Source: Rhytidiadelphus loreus
Taxonomy: Eukaryota > Streptophyta > Bryopsida > Hypnales > Hylocomiaceae
Length of the DNA: 64,000 nucleotides
Direction of reading: 5' to 3'
Assembly (NCBI GenBank): GCA_947034895.1
Contig: OX344765.1
Coordinates: 3,725,001-3,789,000 of the forward strand
Position 1 is the stretch's first letter, and the number at the start of each line of letters is the position of its first letter. Both the position numbers and the translations under genes were made by a program. The notes under the pieces are model-generated. The model did no database searches. It was not told where the DNA came from and worked only from the letters and a program-made list of their open reading frames with translations. Positions 1 through 11,907 of this stretch are shown here, one piece after another.

Positions 1-822
1 CAGTGTGTTTCGTTGCTTGCGGAGTGCTTGTTCGGTACGCGTTAAACAGGGTAACTTGAAATTTGGGTTTGCGAAGCGGTTGCAGGATTGTTAGGACCGG
101 TTGGATTAGGGTCGAGAGGAGCAGCGGATTAAATTGGGCTTTTTTCGTTCAATTTCGAGACTTCAAAATTGTGTTGTGCCAAATTCTCAAATACTCGTGA
201 GTGTGGGTTCCGATTTTCTGCAATTTGGTGCAATTTGCGTAGTTCTCTGTGGAGAGTCGTCGTTTCCTTTGTTAACGTTCCGAATTCGCTCGCTTTCGGC
301 ACCCGAATTTCGGAAATTGAGTGTGCAGGTCGGTAGTTACTTTTTGTACCGTGGTCCGGGTTCACTATGTATTTTTTTGTTTTCCAAGGACACTCTGTAA
401 TTTTTCTTTAATTGTCTTTAGGAGGGTTTCGGTTTTATATGCTTTGATAGCGAAAGATATTGACGAAGAATACGATGCTTCTGTGTCACGGGCGTGCGGT
501 AAGACTTTTCTTTATTAGAGAAAGTTGACTTTACCATGTCATGGTGGCGGAAAGAAGGAGCTTAAAGCATGTGACCATTTGGAAAGGTGTTCAAAGTTTT
601 TACTGGGAAATATTACACGAGAGGCACTTTTATTTAGTTGGTTTTTTCCTACACTTTCTTTTGTGGTCAGCAGGCTTGATATGCTGAGAAGGAGAGGCCT
701 TTCTAAGTCTCTTTCGAACACTGCTTGCCATAATTTCTTTTGCAGATCCATGGATTGCTATAGGATGCTTCGGGCAATGACGAAGACCACGGGCAGGGTG
801 CCCTTGGGAACAAGTTGGCACT
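1..822 (+). other. Upstream region / probable 5' leader of the F-box gene
   Basis: No convincing protein-coding exon is visible. Short open frames here have no recognisable motif and overlap on both strands. Base composition is more GC-balanced than the distal spacers, which fits promoter plus 5' untranslated leader of the gene beginning at 823. I cannot place a transcription start. Confidence 0.4.
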
Positions 823-3357
823 ATGAATGAAGGAAATGGGGGTGATGGACCATCTGGTACAGTAGTAGTGACCTTCAGTCGTATCATGGGAGCAATGGGG
901 AACTTCGACGTGCTTCCTGACTCTATCGCCATTTTGATATTGTCGAAGCTTGAAAATGCCCAAATGGTGGCTCAATGTGCCGTGGTGTGCCACCGTTGGA
1001 AGATGCTAACTAGGCTAGTGGACACCCTCACTTTTGAGTCTTTCAAACTCTTGGAAAAAAAGGTGTGCGGTTCTCATTCAGCTCTGCTAGTTTTCGAGAT
1101 TATCTTGCACAACTCTTCTCGACATGTGTCCTTGTTGTTTTTTCCTGCATTATTGACTTCCTCGTTCGTTTTGGTTAATCCCAGGAATCCAAGATTGGGC
1201 TTCCTGTGTTTTTTAGTAGTTTTCAATAGGTCATGAGGAGACTTTCTTTCTTCCTATTTTACGAATTCGTGACCAACGCGTGCAATGTGCTTCAGCCACA
1301 TGAAATTTGGCCCATCTGAATTATAAATTTCACGATATGATTAGTGAAATTGGCAAATTTTGGAACCGCTAATCTTTGATCCTTTTGGGGTTAATCCTCT
1401 CAACTTCTAACGTTTGTCTTGAAATTTTCAGTTGGATAAGAATAGGAATGCTTCATGCCTGGAAGCGATTGTGACACAAATGTTACTGAAGACGAATGGC
1501 ATTCGAATTCTCAAGATCTCGTACCACCCAGTTGTGTGGCCTTGGATACCTAACGACTACTTCTCAGAAGACAAGGTGCAATTCTCATTTTTCAACTTCG
1601 AATGTTCTGAAAACACACTGCGTATCAGCCTCTAAAGGACCAATAGGACCAAGTGTGAGCCTCGTGTTTCTCAGTAGTTTTGAGTAGGTCATATGGGAAT
1701 TTTTTTTTGCTCAATTTTATTAATTTTATTTCCTATTCGAGCAAGGTTCACTGATATAAAATATGGCTTCCTCTGAATTATATTTTTCACACCATGAATC
1801 CTTGGTTCTTTAGGGTTAGGGTGAAATTTCTAGATGGAGTTTAGGTTCTAAGACTGTGCTGGTTGCTACAGGTTTGTCATTGGCTGCAGCATGTGAACAC
1901 TTCGCTCGAGCGACTGACTCTTGTGGATGCAAACCGTGCCAAGCCACAGCCGAACAAGTTGGTTCATCTCACAGAATGTAAAAAATTACAGTGGCTAAAC
2001 CTATGTTATGGTTTCATTCCGGAGATGCCTTCCTCGCCCGGAAAGTTTGAACAGTTGATAACTCTCCACTTGGACCTGATTTTCATTTACGACAGTGCCC
2101 TTCAGACACTCGTGGATCTCTCACCAGTGCTGGAGGATTTGAAGTTGAACTCCTGCAAGGGCCTGCGCACCCCGCACTTGACAGCCTTGAAGCTGACTTC
2201 CTTGGAGTTCGCCAATGACATGGACGTGGTCACGGCACCCATTACCGTGGTCACTGTGAATGCACCGAACCTGGTGACCGTGTCGCTTTGTCATGTGGAG
2301 GAACTCGTCATGGATGGGTTCTCGTTACAGAACCTCGACCTGCTTTGGCACGTTCGGCCTAGTATCAGGGAGCTCCCAACCTTAGAGAATCTGCACATAA
2401 GCGGAGAGTCGTGGGCGTTGGATTCTATCACCCATTTGATTAGGCTGGGAACCAATCTGCGCTCCCTCCACATTGATGCTTTTATCGAGCGCAAGTACCC
2501 TATCCAACTGCAGTCACTACTTCGTCACTTGCAGGAGCTTGTGTCTATCCACATTGGCGCTGACTTTTTTGAGGTTTGCTCTAAACTTCATTGCCTTTCT
2601 CCTGATTACTGTCTATCGTCATTTTCAGCAAGGGAGATGGTGCCCTTTGTATCATCTTAAGCATTTTAAGCAACATGTAGGAGTGTACTTTCATTTGGAG
2701 ATTACTCGACAGAGCTCACTGGAGGGTTCACTTTGGATATAACGAGACTGAGCAAAAATCTTGTGATATCAAATTTTTTTCTCACTGTGCATCAAGCAAA
2801 TTGGGAGATTGTAGATCACTATTGAATGGATAGTAGACCACCCCTGATTTTCATTCAAAGATGAGTGATCAAAGACATTTAGCGAAGTCATGCTTACACC
2901 GTATTTGCTAATTTAAGGCCAAGCAAGTGTTGATCGGAAAAGAAGAGTTGCTGTCGGTAAGAGGGGTCAGTCAATAGGAGACGGAATGAGGTCTCTGGCG
3001 GTTATATTATTCTCTCCTTCATTAGTCATTCTTGCCTCGCTCTTGACTTATTGTTTGTATGCGATTCAGTGTCTTCAAGCAGCGGGAGGTGCTGGGGCTG
3101 CTTTCATGCGGATGCATTCAATGACCCTTCCAAAACTGGAGAATATCACGGCCGTGATAGGGTGGGGGAACACCGACTGCATCTCTGTGCTGGGCACTCT
3201 CCTCAAGTGTGCACCAGCGTTACAGACACTCAGAATTGATGCCGATGAACTCAAAAAAAGCATGGACAACGTACTCTTCTTCACTAACCTTTTGGGATTA
3301 CAGCGAGACTATCCCCAGGTTAAAGTCTCACTCGTATGTCCTCGTATCCTGGTGTAA
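823..3357 (+). CDS. F-box/LRR protein (4 exons, about 457 aa)
   Basis: Exons that join in phase 0 with GT-AG borders are 823-1062, 1432-1575, 1872-2573 and 3070-3357 (stop TAA). The N-terminus (about residues 28-70) is an F-box: FDVLPDSIAILILSKL, then an AQCAVVCHRWK stretch typical of the second half of the domain. The rest is leucine-rich, with repeated 'L..L.L' units such as LVDLSPVLEDLKLNSCKGL and PTLENLHISG, like plant F-box/LRR proteins. Family knowledge: such proteins are substrate adaptors of SCF (SKP1-CUL1-F-box) E3 ubiquitin ligases, with the LRRs binding the target; the target here cannot be told. The start at 823 was chosen because it opens the longest frame before the F-box; in-frame ATGs at 886 and 895 also lie before it. 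Intron 3 contains an inverted copy of a segment found at 8833-9030. Confidence 0.85.
2797..2984 (-). repeat. Inverted copy A of a ~190-bp dispersed repeat, inside F-box intron 3
   Basis: The reverse complement of this intronic stretch aligns nearly end to end with 8833-9030, sharing blocks such as CCGTCTCCTATTGACTGACC and ATCAGGGGT. No clear terminal inverted repeat or target duplication was found, so the element class is unknown. Confidence 0.8.
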
Positions 3358-4258
3358 CAACACTCTGTACAATTATGTATTTAACTCTCACCTGCCAAAT
3401 AGCTTGATTACAAACTGCTTCAGTCAGTATTGAACCTCGGAAGCTTTTGTGGCATAGCGATCAAGTGTAATTATAATGTACGCTCCATGTCTTAAGCTCT
3501 TTGTCAGGTTCAATCGATTAGTATGTTCTGGCAGCAAAGGTCGGTGCCAGTATACATGTAAATACGTATATTGTCTGCGGGTCCCATAAAAGCAGCCTGC
3601 AAGTTTGTCTCTCACTGAGCGCAAAGGCATGGCGTTGAACCACTCTGTTCAGCATGATAGTTGGTGTATACTATCCTAAACGGCTTTTTCCTGCCGAGGT
3701 ATCTGAGATGGTTACAGAAGCGGAGGCTGTATTTCTAAGTAGCACATTAAAAGTGAAGTAGCACATGTAGTCCCAATGTGTTGTATCATATTCAAATGCT
3801 TCCTGCAGGTCAATTGCTGGGTCTTGCTGGTACTTGTAATGCCGATTACCTGTAACATATAATCGGGTTGGTGAAACTGTGAAACTGTTTTGAGGGTATG
3901 ACGTTTGGTGCTTTGCTTCTTACTGGTGTGTTCTTGTGTGCTTATGGCTCTTGGTGGTAAAGAACTGAGAAGGTCAATTTGATACTAGCTTGACATTGCA
4001 CATGGAGCGGAGAGAGTGGAAGTGTCGGCGCTGAAGCTATGCTCACTGGTCAATGTATGCCGGCACAAATGTTTGGCATGCAAGTGTAAAGACATTAGAT
4101 CTTTTGAGGGGGGAAATTCTATTGTTGACTCTAGGGGCAGACTATTCTTGTCCATTTGGATTTTAATGTGGTTCTTTCAGCTTCCTTCACGGTTCCATGT
4201 GTTTAAACCAGATGGTTCACCTAAATAAATTCCAAACCTTTCAAACCCAATTCCACAC
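3358..4258. other. Downstream region of the F-box gene
   Basis: Probably 3' untranslated sequence grading into spacer. No ORF with recognisable motifs. At 4093-4110 it carries CATTAGATCTTTTGAGGGG-like sequence that recurs at 5565, resembling the ends of the CATTAGATG inverted-repeat family described further on. Confidence 0.4.
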
Positions 4259-4261
4259 TTA

Positions 4262-4524
4262 GAGCATCCCCACCAATTTGTTTTGTATCTCTAAACTTAG
4301 GACCTCAATCCAGTCAACCTTGACTTTATAGGGATGAGACCTTGCGAGTTCTCTATATGAGCTTGAATATAGAGAATTGGGCCCAACTTTTACCGAGTTC
4401 TCTATAAATTTGGGGTAGAGATCTTGTTTTGAGACTGGTGCGCGCAAGCTTCCGTATCCCCATCCCCATCTAAGGTCCTCTTCCTAAAATTTTAGGGATA
4501 CAAAATAGATTGGTGGGGATGCTC
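4262..4524. mobile_element. MITE, Tourist/PIF-Harbinger-like (263 bp)
   Basis: Terminal inverted repeats of 28 bp begin GAGCATCCCCACCAAT at the left end; the right end is the reverse complement with two mismatches (outer blocks 4262-4289 and 4497-4524). The element is flanked on both sides by TTA (4259-4261 and 4525-4527), the target duplication expected of PIF/Harbinger-type MITEs. The interior has smaller inverted motifs (GTTCTCTATA against TATAGAGAA) and no coding capacity. Confidence 0.88.
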
Positions 4525-4527
4525 TTA

Positions 4528-6227
4528 ACCCTTAAAGGGCGGATGGGTGACCATGGAAATCATGCATTTTGATACCGTGGGAATCATTGGTATACTAAAT
4601 TTCAAAACCACTCATTAGAAGTCAAAGCATTGTAGAAGATTTCTCCTTTCCACCCCTAGAACCGAGGATGAATAGTTGTACAACAGATTCCTTTGTCATT
4701 CATCGGATGCCAAATGTCCGTATCGACGTTTATGGATTAAGTTGTCATAAGGTAGAAGGTCTTTAAACCAATTTGGTTTGAATGTGTCCCACTATCTAGG
4801 AATGAGTGATAAGTTCCTTGAAGTATCTATTATTGTCATTGATGAGGTGGGTAGGCTTACATGGTTTATGGACCTCCCACCTTAATGAAATGTGAACAAT
4901 TTTCATTTCATGAGGGTACAAAAGGGCAAGATAGTTGGGTCCACCAATAGGGGATTGCAAATGGACTCACGGTGATTTGGAGGTATATATACCTTATTGC
5001 CATTGAGCACAACTATTTAATTATTCTCATGAAGCACCTTGCCATAGTTACTTACACCACACATTCAAGGGTTCCAATTTAGAAGATGGAGATTGAATGA
5101 CTATCGTATTGAAGTTCTACAATGGACAACAAGAAGAAAAGTGATATATTCATGGATTATTTCCACCCCTAATTAGTGTTTTCTTTGCCTTCCAAAATTC
5201 CAAACCTATTTTTTCCCCTAAAATGTAAATATCCAAACCATATTTTATATAGCATTCTTCCATTGGAAAGGTTAGAAGTGTACTTTAAGAGCTATATTAT
5301 ATAAATAAATGACTAATTAACAATATATGCCCAAGGCATCATATTTTGGTGTCAACTAAACTTTGAAGGAAAATAAAATCTTACAATTGGAATGCTATTT
5401 TTGGCATTTTAAAAATTGAATAACCTTTAAAGTCCATTTTGAGCATTCAATTTTGGAAGAAATTGTTCATGATCAATTTCTTATTGAAGATTTTGTGCAA
5501 GGGTGTCCATTTCAAATCTTGATTTTTTAGTGTTCGAGGCTCTTGGAAATGATCCTCAAATACATTAGATCTTTTGAGGGGAAAAATCACATTAAATATT
5601 AATTTAAAAAAAATTATAGGGTAGATTTTGAGAAGTTGTATTTCAATTATGGTTATGCATGTTATGTCCTTTAGCCTTATATTTTTTTCATGACCTCGAT
5701 TTTAGATTTGACAAATAAAAAGTAGATTGAAAGACTTTAAATCACTTTCGCAATTTCAACACCCTCTTGATCAAACATTCTAATCCTTCAATTCATAAGT
5801 GACATTGTTGTGTTTTATTTTCTAATGTGATCTATAACACATTTAGTTTGAATTTGTATAGTTACAATTTTTTTTTTAAATTGGTGGATTTTGTTAGACA
5901 TCTAATATAACAATCGTTGTTTTTATGTCAACAATGTGTTCACTATAACATTCTCATGTTATAGTGGACGTCATTGTTGACATATGAACAAGGGTTGTTA
6001 CATGGGATGTCTAACAAAATCTGTCAACTTCGACATAAAAATACAAAAGAAAACACAGGATCCTTCTAGTGTACTTATCAAAACTTGGACTTAATGTTTA
6101 GTTTTGAGCAAACTTCCAAGAAGTTCAAAAAAGACCTTTAGCATGTAGGAGTTAATCAACATGTAAGGGTTAATCAGAGCTTACATTATGAAAAAAAAGA
6201 AATTAGAATGCATACTAAAATGCCACC
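4528..6227. other. AT-rich spacer
   Basis: About 1.7 kb of AT-rich sequence with no plausible gene. It includes a second copy (5565-5582) of the motif at 4093, and an imperfect inverted repeat around 5905-6020, where GATTTTGTTAGACATC-type sequence on one side is answered by GATGTCTAACAAAATC on the other. The latter may be the ends of a small decayed element. Confidence 0.5.
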
Positions 6228-6475
6228 CAAATCAACTCACATTTCTATGCACTAGTGATATCCATACTTTAAGTTAGTTAGTTTAGTTTGTTACAAAATC
6301 AACTCACATTTCTATGCACTGGTGATATCTATACTTTAAGTTATTTAGTTTAGTTTGTTACAGTGAGATCTCCTAGACTGTGAATCCATAACATTGTTCA
6401 TCCATACTTTAAGTTAGTTAGTTTAGTTTGTTACAGTGAGATCTCCTAAACTGTGAATCCATAACATTGTTCACC
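6228..6475. repeat. Short direct-repeat cluster
   Basis: AATCAACTCACATTTCTATG followed by a TACTTTAAGTTAGTTAG stretch occurs twice (about 6228 and 6297). The adjoining block, from TTAGTTTGTTACAGTGAG to ATAACATTGTTCA, is also repeated (about 6350 and 6430). The two overlapping duplications give a nested, stutter-like array of about 250 bp. Confidence 0.85.
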
Positions 6476-6770
6476 TTTGCTAGGGGGTCCCTTTTGCATG
6501 CTCCCCTAATCAGAAGCCCTCCAACCAATGAAATTTTGGAGTCTGACAAATTTTCAGTATTATAACTGAATTCTCCTCCAAGGTATCTTAGGAGGAATTA
6601 TACCTCCACCTTGGGGGAGGTCCGTCAACTGGTTTAGCAATGTTATGTACCCTAGTCATCAATGTTCTTGGTACCGTTGCAAAGCGCTCTGCGAAGGACG
6701 GGTGCACGGGGCTTGGCTTTGTTTCATGGCGTTTGGCAACGGCACATTGCCACACCAGTTGTTACGAGTA
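6354..6770 (+). repeat. Dispersed repeat, copy 1 (partner at 54817-55044)
   Basis: Shares with 54817-55044 the ordered blocks TTGTTACAGTGAGATCTCC, CTTGGTACCGTTG followed by AAAGC...CTCTGCGA, GCTTGG-CTTTG-TT, and GGCAACG-CACAT at the right end. The copy here has extra sequence in the middle. No TIRs seen. Confidence 0.65.
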
Positions 6771-7096
6771 AGGTAACAGGCTCGAAAACCGTTCAGGCTT
6801 TAAAACCGTGCCCTATTTTGAATCTGCATGGGTTGTACATGTTTCTTTTCATTGGCTTCAGTTATGTACAAGTGGTGAACATTTCAGTTAGGGCACGGTT
6901 TAAGAGCACTGTGCCCTTTTGACTTCAAAATTTGATAACTAATTCCTCATAGCTCTGAAAAATATGAAACGACTTGGGTTAGGTGAAAATTCTACTTTTC
7001 TTTCAAGGAAAATATGCTCACATATATTTCAAGGTGTTTCACCTTCTCGAAATTCAGTTTCAGCCCTTACATGGGCGGTTTCTGAGCCTGTTACCT
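6771..7096. mobile_element. Small TIR element (326 bp) with TA target duplication
   Basis: The left end AGGTAACAGGCTC continues for about 21 bp; the right end (7076-7096) is its reverse complement with about two mismatches. Both ends are flanked by TA (6769-6770, 7097-7098). A second, internal inverted pair (6801-6816 and 6889-6902, core ACCGTGCCCTA) gives the element a nested hairpin. A TA duplication suggests a Tc1/mariner (Stowaway-like) origin, but the terminal sequence is not one I recognise. Confidence 0.75.
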
Positions 7097-7098
7097 TA

Positions 7099-8514
7099 TA
7101 AAAGAGCGCTTTTTATTTACATATACTAAAAATGCCACACACAAATCAACACGAGTTTCTGTTTACCAGTGTACTGACTGCTGGAGGAGCGGGCCATCCA
7201 CTAGACCGGCCTATAAAATTTTGTTATGACATTACAAAGTTGCTCACAAGTAGGTTTAGTATAAGCCCTCCAAGCGGAGTTGGTGGAGCACCGCCCAAAT
7301 GGTGTCCTGCGCCTTGTATTGTGTGCATCGATGCCGTGCGAATGTGGGATACAAAAGTACCGACAAATCGTTACAAAGAGAGGCTGAATTCAAAAGATTC
7401 CCGGCCTCAGCGCCACTTCGACGGGGACTCCGACGACGTCGACAGGTCGCGTCGCCTGCAGACCAACAACAAAAGGGTCACTAATTAACTTATAAGGATT
7501 CACAAGCGCCATTGAATGCATTTGTAACGAACACATTCAACTGAGCTGCAGGTACATAGCTCACACTATTCTTCGATCACTAGCAGAGTCGTAGGATGGT
7601 TTAACATGGCTTAGGAGATACCCAGTGACAGGTGCTGTCCTCTAAGCAGCACATTGCCCTTGGTTTCGGTTTGAATTCATTCTGAATCGTTAGAAGTCGT
7701 GGTTAGAAGTCATGTATTATGAATGTGGGACGTCGTCTCATCAGAGTCCTCTAGTAAGTGCTTTTTCGTAAATTGGTTGTGATTTTAATTTGTTGACAGG
7801 ATTGGAGATGACACAGGAATGCAGGGCGAAGATTTGTGTTTGATGAATGTACTAGAGCTTGTCATACTTTGAGCTAGGGATGCAGTGCAAGGGCATGCGT
7901 ATGTGAAAATTGAAAGCTCAGCAGACTAGGTTTCTATGCTCGCCATAGAAGACTGCAGGGAGTACTAGCTTCCACCGTGAAATTGAATCCTCCTGCATAT
8001 GAACGACCCGTCTCGTAACACAATAGGAGTTTCAAAGCTTTTGATTCCTGCTTCGGTGGGTGGCTCTTCGATTTTTTTCCAAATCCGACCCTCCAAGATC
8101 TCATCAGAAAGTACGAGGCCCCGCGTACAACTTTAGAAATCACGTTGCCCAAATCACCTGCTCCCTCAATTGCACACGTCTCGCACTTTGACACCCCTAA
8201 TCTCATCACTTGCACACTGATAGTTCAACTAGCAGACCATTGATTTCTATCACATTGGTAAACAAGGGAGTAATGCTCGTGTACACATCTTGCAGGCTGC
8301 AGGAGGAACTAAGCTACTGCAAGTTTCGACAAGAGTATCAATCACATCAAGGTGTTCCTAAACCTTCCTCGGGCGCCTGCAGTCCTTGGCACTTTGGTGT
8401 GGAATCCTGACCAAAACGGCCTCTTCATTCACGCCGTTGAAATCACACTTCTTTTTCTTCCTACTCGACCTTGTCTGTAACATAGTCGCCGGCCATTGCA
8501 ACAAAGTGGGCATC
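7099..8514. other. Upstream region of the zinc-ribbon gene
   Basis: GC-balanced sequence without recognisable domains. An open frame at 7132-7488 (+, 118 codons) has no detectable motif and I do not call it a gene. Much of this stretch may be promoter and 5' leader of the gene starting at 8515. Confidence 0.4.
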
Positions 8515-8721
8515 ATGTTTCTGTGCTGCATCTGTGACGAGAGACATAAGGTGACGAGGAGCAGGCACGCTCCGGGCCGCTGCGGTCTCTGCGGTGGAGG
8601 ATGTTCTAAAGTACGAGTGCGCCGCATCTTCCGCGCGTGCTTCGTCCCCGTCTGGTGCACCTGGAACCGCGAAGTCATGTGCTCCCGGCCTGGCTGCAAC
8701 GCCCGTCTGCGACAGTACTAA
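8515..8721 (+). CDS. Small plant zinc-ribbon protein (68 aa)
   Basis: A compact single-exon frame. The start chosen is the ATG of MFLCCICDERHK; an upstream in-frame ATG exists, but the sequence before MFLCC has no family character. The protein shows CGLCGGG (Cys23, Cys26), a hydrophobic core RACFVPVW, and a closing pair CSRPGC (Cys56, Cys61). This layout (CxxCGG, basic strand, 'CFVPVW'-type strand, second Cys pair, then the C-terminus) matches the small zinc-ribbon proteins widespread in land plants, whose biochemical role is unknown. Local GC is clearly higher than in the flanks. No intron is needed. It could be the last exon of something longer. Confidence 0.65.
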   Translation: MFLCCICDERHKVTRSRHAPGRCGLCGGGCSKVRVRRIFRACFVPVWCTWNREVMCSRPGCNARLRQY

Positions 8722-9911
8722 CTTTGTACCTTCAGTCTGCAGCCATGAACTTAGGCTAATACGTTCCGAAGCCTGCTGTAGTGCTTGAAGTAATATACTA
8801 TGTAGGATACGAAAGCCGTTAGGGAGCTGGTCCCGTCTCCTATTGACTGACCCCTCTTACCAACAGCTGCTCATCTCTTCCAATCAACACTTAGTTGGCC
8901 TTCAATTAGCAAACGTTGGGTGTAAGAAATCATGACTTCGGCTAAATTGGTCGATGGCCACTCATATGGAATAGGAATCAGGGGTTGTCTACGGTTCCTT
9001 CAATAGTGGTCCTCATGATCTCCCACCTTGAATGTTAAAGAAGATATCTCGCGGGTTGAAGATTGCACCTTCAATAAAGAAGTTTTTGACAAGTTGTGAC
9101 CTGTTACTCTTGTGCTTTCAACTGTCTCGTCAACGTTCAACGTGTCTAGGAAATGTGTCCATTCCAAACACCTCAAGTACCTTTAGAGTCAATTTAATGC
9201 ATCTTATAAATATTCAAGAGATAATGACCATCAACTCAAAAGCACATATAAAGGAAACCGTTTGAACCGTGCAAAATTGAACATGCTAACCGGGCACCAC
9301 TTGCAAAATTCTTCCTCCGCATTAATGCTTTAGAAAATGGTTTTCTGTAGAAATTGAGACTCTCTCTCGTTACAGAATCACATTGGTGTAACTCATCTGT
9401 AGGACAATGTGGTAAAATATCACTAAGTGGGATTGTCAGCGTACTCTAAAATAATAATCAGTGATGACGTTGTGGAATCCTCCTTGTGACGTTGATGAGA
9501 ACCACAGTTGTTTTAGGCACCTACAAAGATCAGATAACAAATTTAGAGCAAGGGTGAAGAGAAGAAACCAGACCATAAATCACCAGGTGTTGTAACTTCA
9601 GCCAAACTCCTGTAGAGTATGGAGCAACAGTATTCCATCTATGCCTCTAGGGGCTGCTCTGATTGGCGCGTAATTGGCTCTAATGACTCCAAAGGATTTT
9701 CCCCGTATTGCTCCTTAGCTTTTGAAGTTGGATCCATGAACAAAAGGCGCCCTGCATTCCAACGCAGAAACCTTGTCAGTTAAAAGACTACTTGGTACCG
9801 CACAACAAAACATGTGCCACTACCCACGAAGAGAAATTCATGAAAGGTTTGAAGTTGCTAAAGCGACCCCATTTGTCGTAATACAACCGATAATTGCTTA
9901 AAATGAAGGAA
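8722..9911. other. Spacer between the zinc-ribbon gene and mtSSB
   Basis: Holds repeat copy B (8833-9030) and otherwise no recognisable coding sequence. The part nearest 9911 is probably the 3' untranslated region of the minus-strand mtSSB gene; the part nearest 8722 is the 3' end of the zinc-ribbon gene. Confidence 0.45.
8833..9030 (+). repeat. Copy B of the ~190-bp dispersed repeat
   Basis: Inverted relative to 2797-2984 in the F-box intron. The alignment holds over almost the whole length with scattered substitutions and small indels, so the two are old copies rather than a recent duplication. Confidence 0.8.
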
Positions 9912-11907
9912 CTACACAGGAATACAGGGTGTACCATTTTGGCGTACTGCAATTTCCCGAATGCGCTTCACTTGTTGCGTATTGGGGTCGTTGTAAACTC
10001 TTGTTTCAATGTTGCCCTCGACATACACCTGTGTCCTGGTAACATTAACAACTGATCATCAATAAACTGAATATTGTTGGAATCCAAACACAAGGCAAGA
10101 ACCTGAAAAAAAGAAGTTTCAGCAACTAACCATCTCAGCATCTGTCCCAAGAATCAGACACATCCACCAGGGAACTTACCCCTGCTTCATAGAGCGCAAG
10201 ATGAGGTGCCCAACTTTTTCCTGATACACAGCTACTCTATGCCACTGTATGCTGCTACGCTCAGCAAACTCTTCAGGAGTCTCCCCATCAAACATTCTAC
10301 GATTAAGATGCATTCCTCCAGTGCCCACAGAGAAGATAGTAACTGCTCGTCCACTCTTCAGAACTTTTTGAACGGGAGCTAGACCAACCTCCCCCAAAAG
10401 TATAGCCTAAACATTGAATGACACAAACAAGGTCTGGTTAGTGAAATTAACACAGATATGCCACTGAAATTATGCAAAGTTACTTAACTATGGAGATCCG
10501 ACACAAAAGGGAACGCTGTTAACTAAACCCCTTTAAGTGATCCCCTAATAGCCAAACTAAATATAGGAAGCCCACTTTGGAAGCCAATAGTCAATTATGG
10601 TAACTCTCAAAACGTATTTCTATTGATCAGAAAAGTAGGATATGGTTACTCTTATTATTGGCACAAATTTTTGGTCTTCCATGAAGCTCTACAAGAATCA
10701 TTTCCAATTCCTAAAGATATGCAGGCAGCCACTATTTTCAATTTGGGCACTTAGAAGTTAACTCTAACTCTAACCATGATTCTAAAATCGCCAACCATGA
10801 ATGATTCCACCAGTATAATACTGATAATCACAACCATGAATGATTGAGTTTCATAAAGGAAACATCTGGGCCTGCAGAATTCATTACCTTGTAGACCCCA
10901 CGAGGTTGATAGGTGCGGCCAGACGAATAGCTCTCCTGAGGCTGAGCTGCAGGTTTATCTTCACTTATTGGAACAGCAGCAGGAGAATCAAACGAAAAAA
11001 ATTCGGGAGCAGCATCTGACTGATGACCTTGATCAATTTCTGGTGTTTGCGTGTTCAGCTCCGACACAGCATCTTGAGATGCATCGTCAAATCCCTGCGT
11101 GCTATAAAATTTGGCCTTCGCTGAGGCAGACCCCAACGTCCGTAAGCTCCCTGCAAAATTATGAACGAGTTCTAGATTTAACCAAACTTTAACTTTAAGC
11201 TCCACAAGTGCAAAGATCACCTGTTTTCCTGGTATCAATCGATGCCAATACCAGACATCGACACGTCTTAAGCAGAGTGAGAGAATGTGAGGCTTAAAAT
11301 GCAATTACGAATTTCTCAACAGAAAAAGAAGAAGATGCTTAGGACAGGTTCAAAAACTGTGATTTTTGCAATGCAAGTGACTTATAAATCCTCAAATCAA
11401 GAGATATCCACTAGCCTTCAGGGGTTTACCATCCGTTTGAGATTGAAAGATTTGCAGCTACATGGAACTCTATTGTACGGATCCAAGTTAGAACCGTTCG
11501 TTGATTCATATATGATTGGTACATAATTGTCTGGACCTTTTCTCCAAAGTTTCCTCACCCTCCTCAGTCATTCACAAGCAAGACAATCAAGACTAAACCC
11601 TAAACCCTGAGCCCTACACCAAACAGGGAACAACCGGCTTGTGATTTCACATGCATCCATCGATCCTTATAAAAAACGTAATCTAAAAGTCAAAGTTCAC
11701 GACACACCACCACCACATATCATCACCACCAATCTTGTATCCCACATTGTCGCTCACCATTGAAACTCAAAATTAACCCTAAAGTAGAAATAGATACTCC
11801 CCAAATGCATACAAGGATAATCAACTACAATGGACGAAACGAAACATACCACCCGCGCCGAGCGAGTACAGCTTCTTCGCCACTACACGCGACAGATGAG
11901 AGGCCAT
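9912..11907 (-). CDS. mtSSB: Mitochondrial single-stranded DNA-binding protein (4 exons, 223 aa)
   Basis: Exons in transcript order are 11907-11850, 11150-10888, 10406-10180 and 10035-9912 (stop TAG); all borders are GT-AG and phases agree. The start is MASHLSRVVAKKLYSLGAG, a short basic, Ser-rich leader of mitochondrial presequence type. A low-complexity Ser/Gln/Asp linker follows. The C-terminal half (about residues 108-223) is a bacterial-type SSB OB-fold: LLGEVGLAPVQKVLKSGRAV, the IQWHRVAVYQEK strand, and QVYVEGNIETRVYND followed by REIAVRQNG. Family knowledge: these proteins coat ssDNA in mitochondria during DNA replication and recombination. The length is normal for plant mtSSBs. Intron 1 (about 700 bp) and the upstream region contain telobox-like AAACCCTAA motifs. 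Confidence 0.9.

Noticed and set aside
7132..7488. 118-codon open frame on the plus strand
   Set aside because: No motif, no homology-like pattern, and a second long frame overlaps it; likely chance in GC-balanced upstream sequence.
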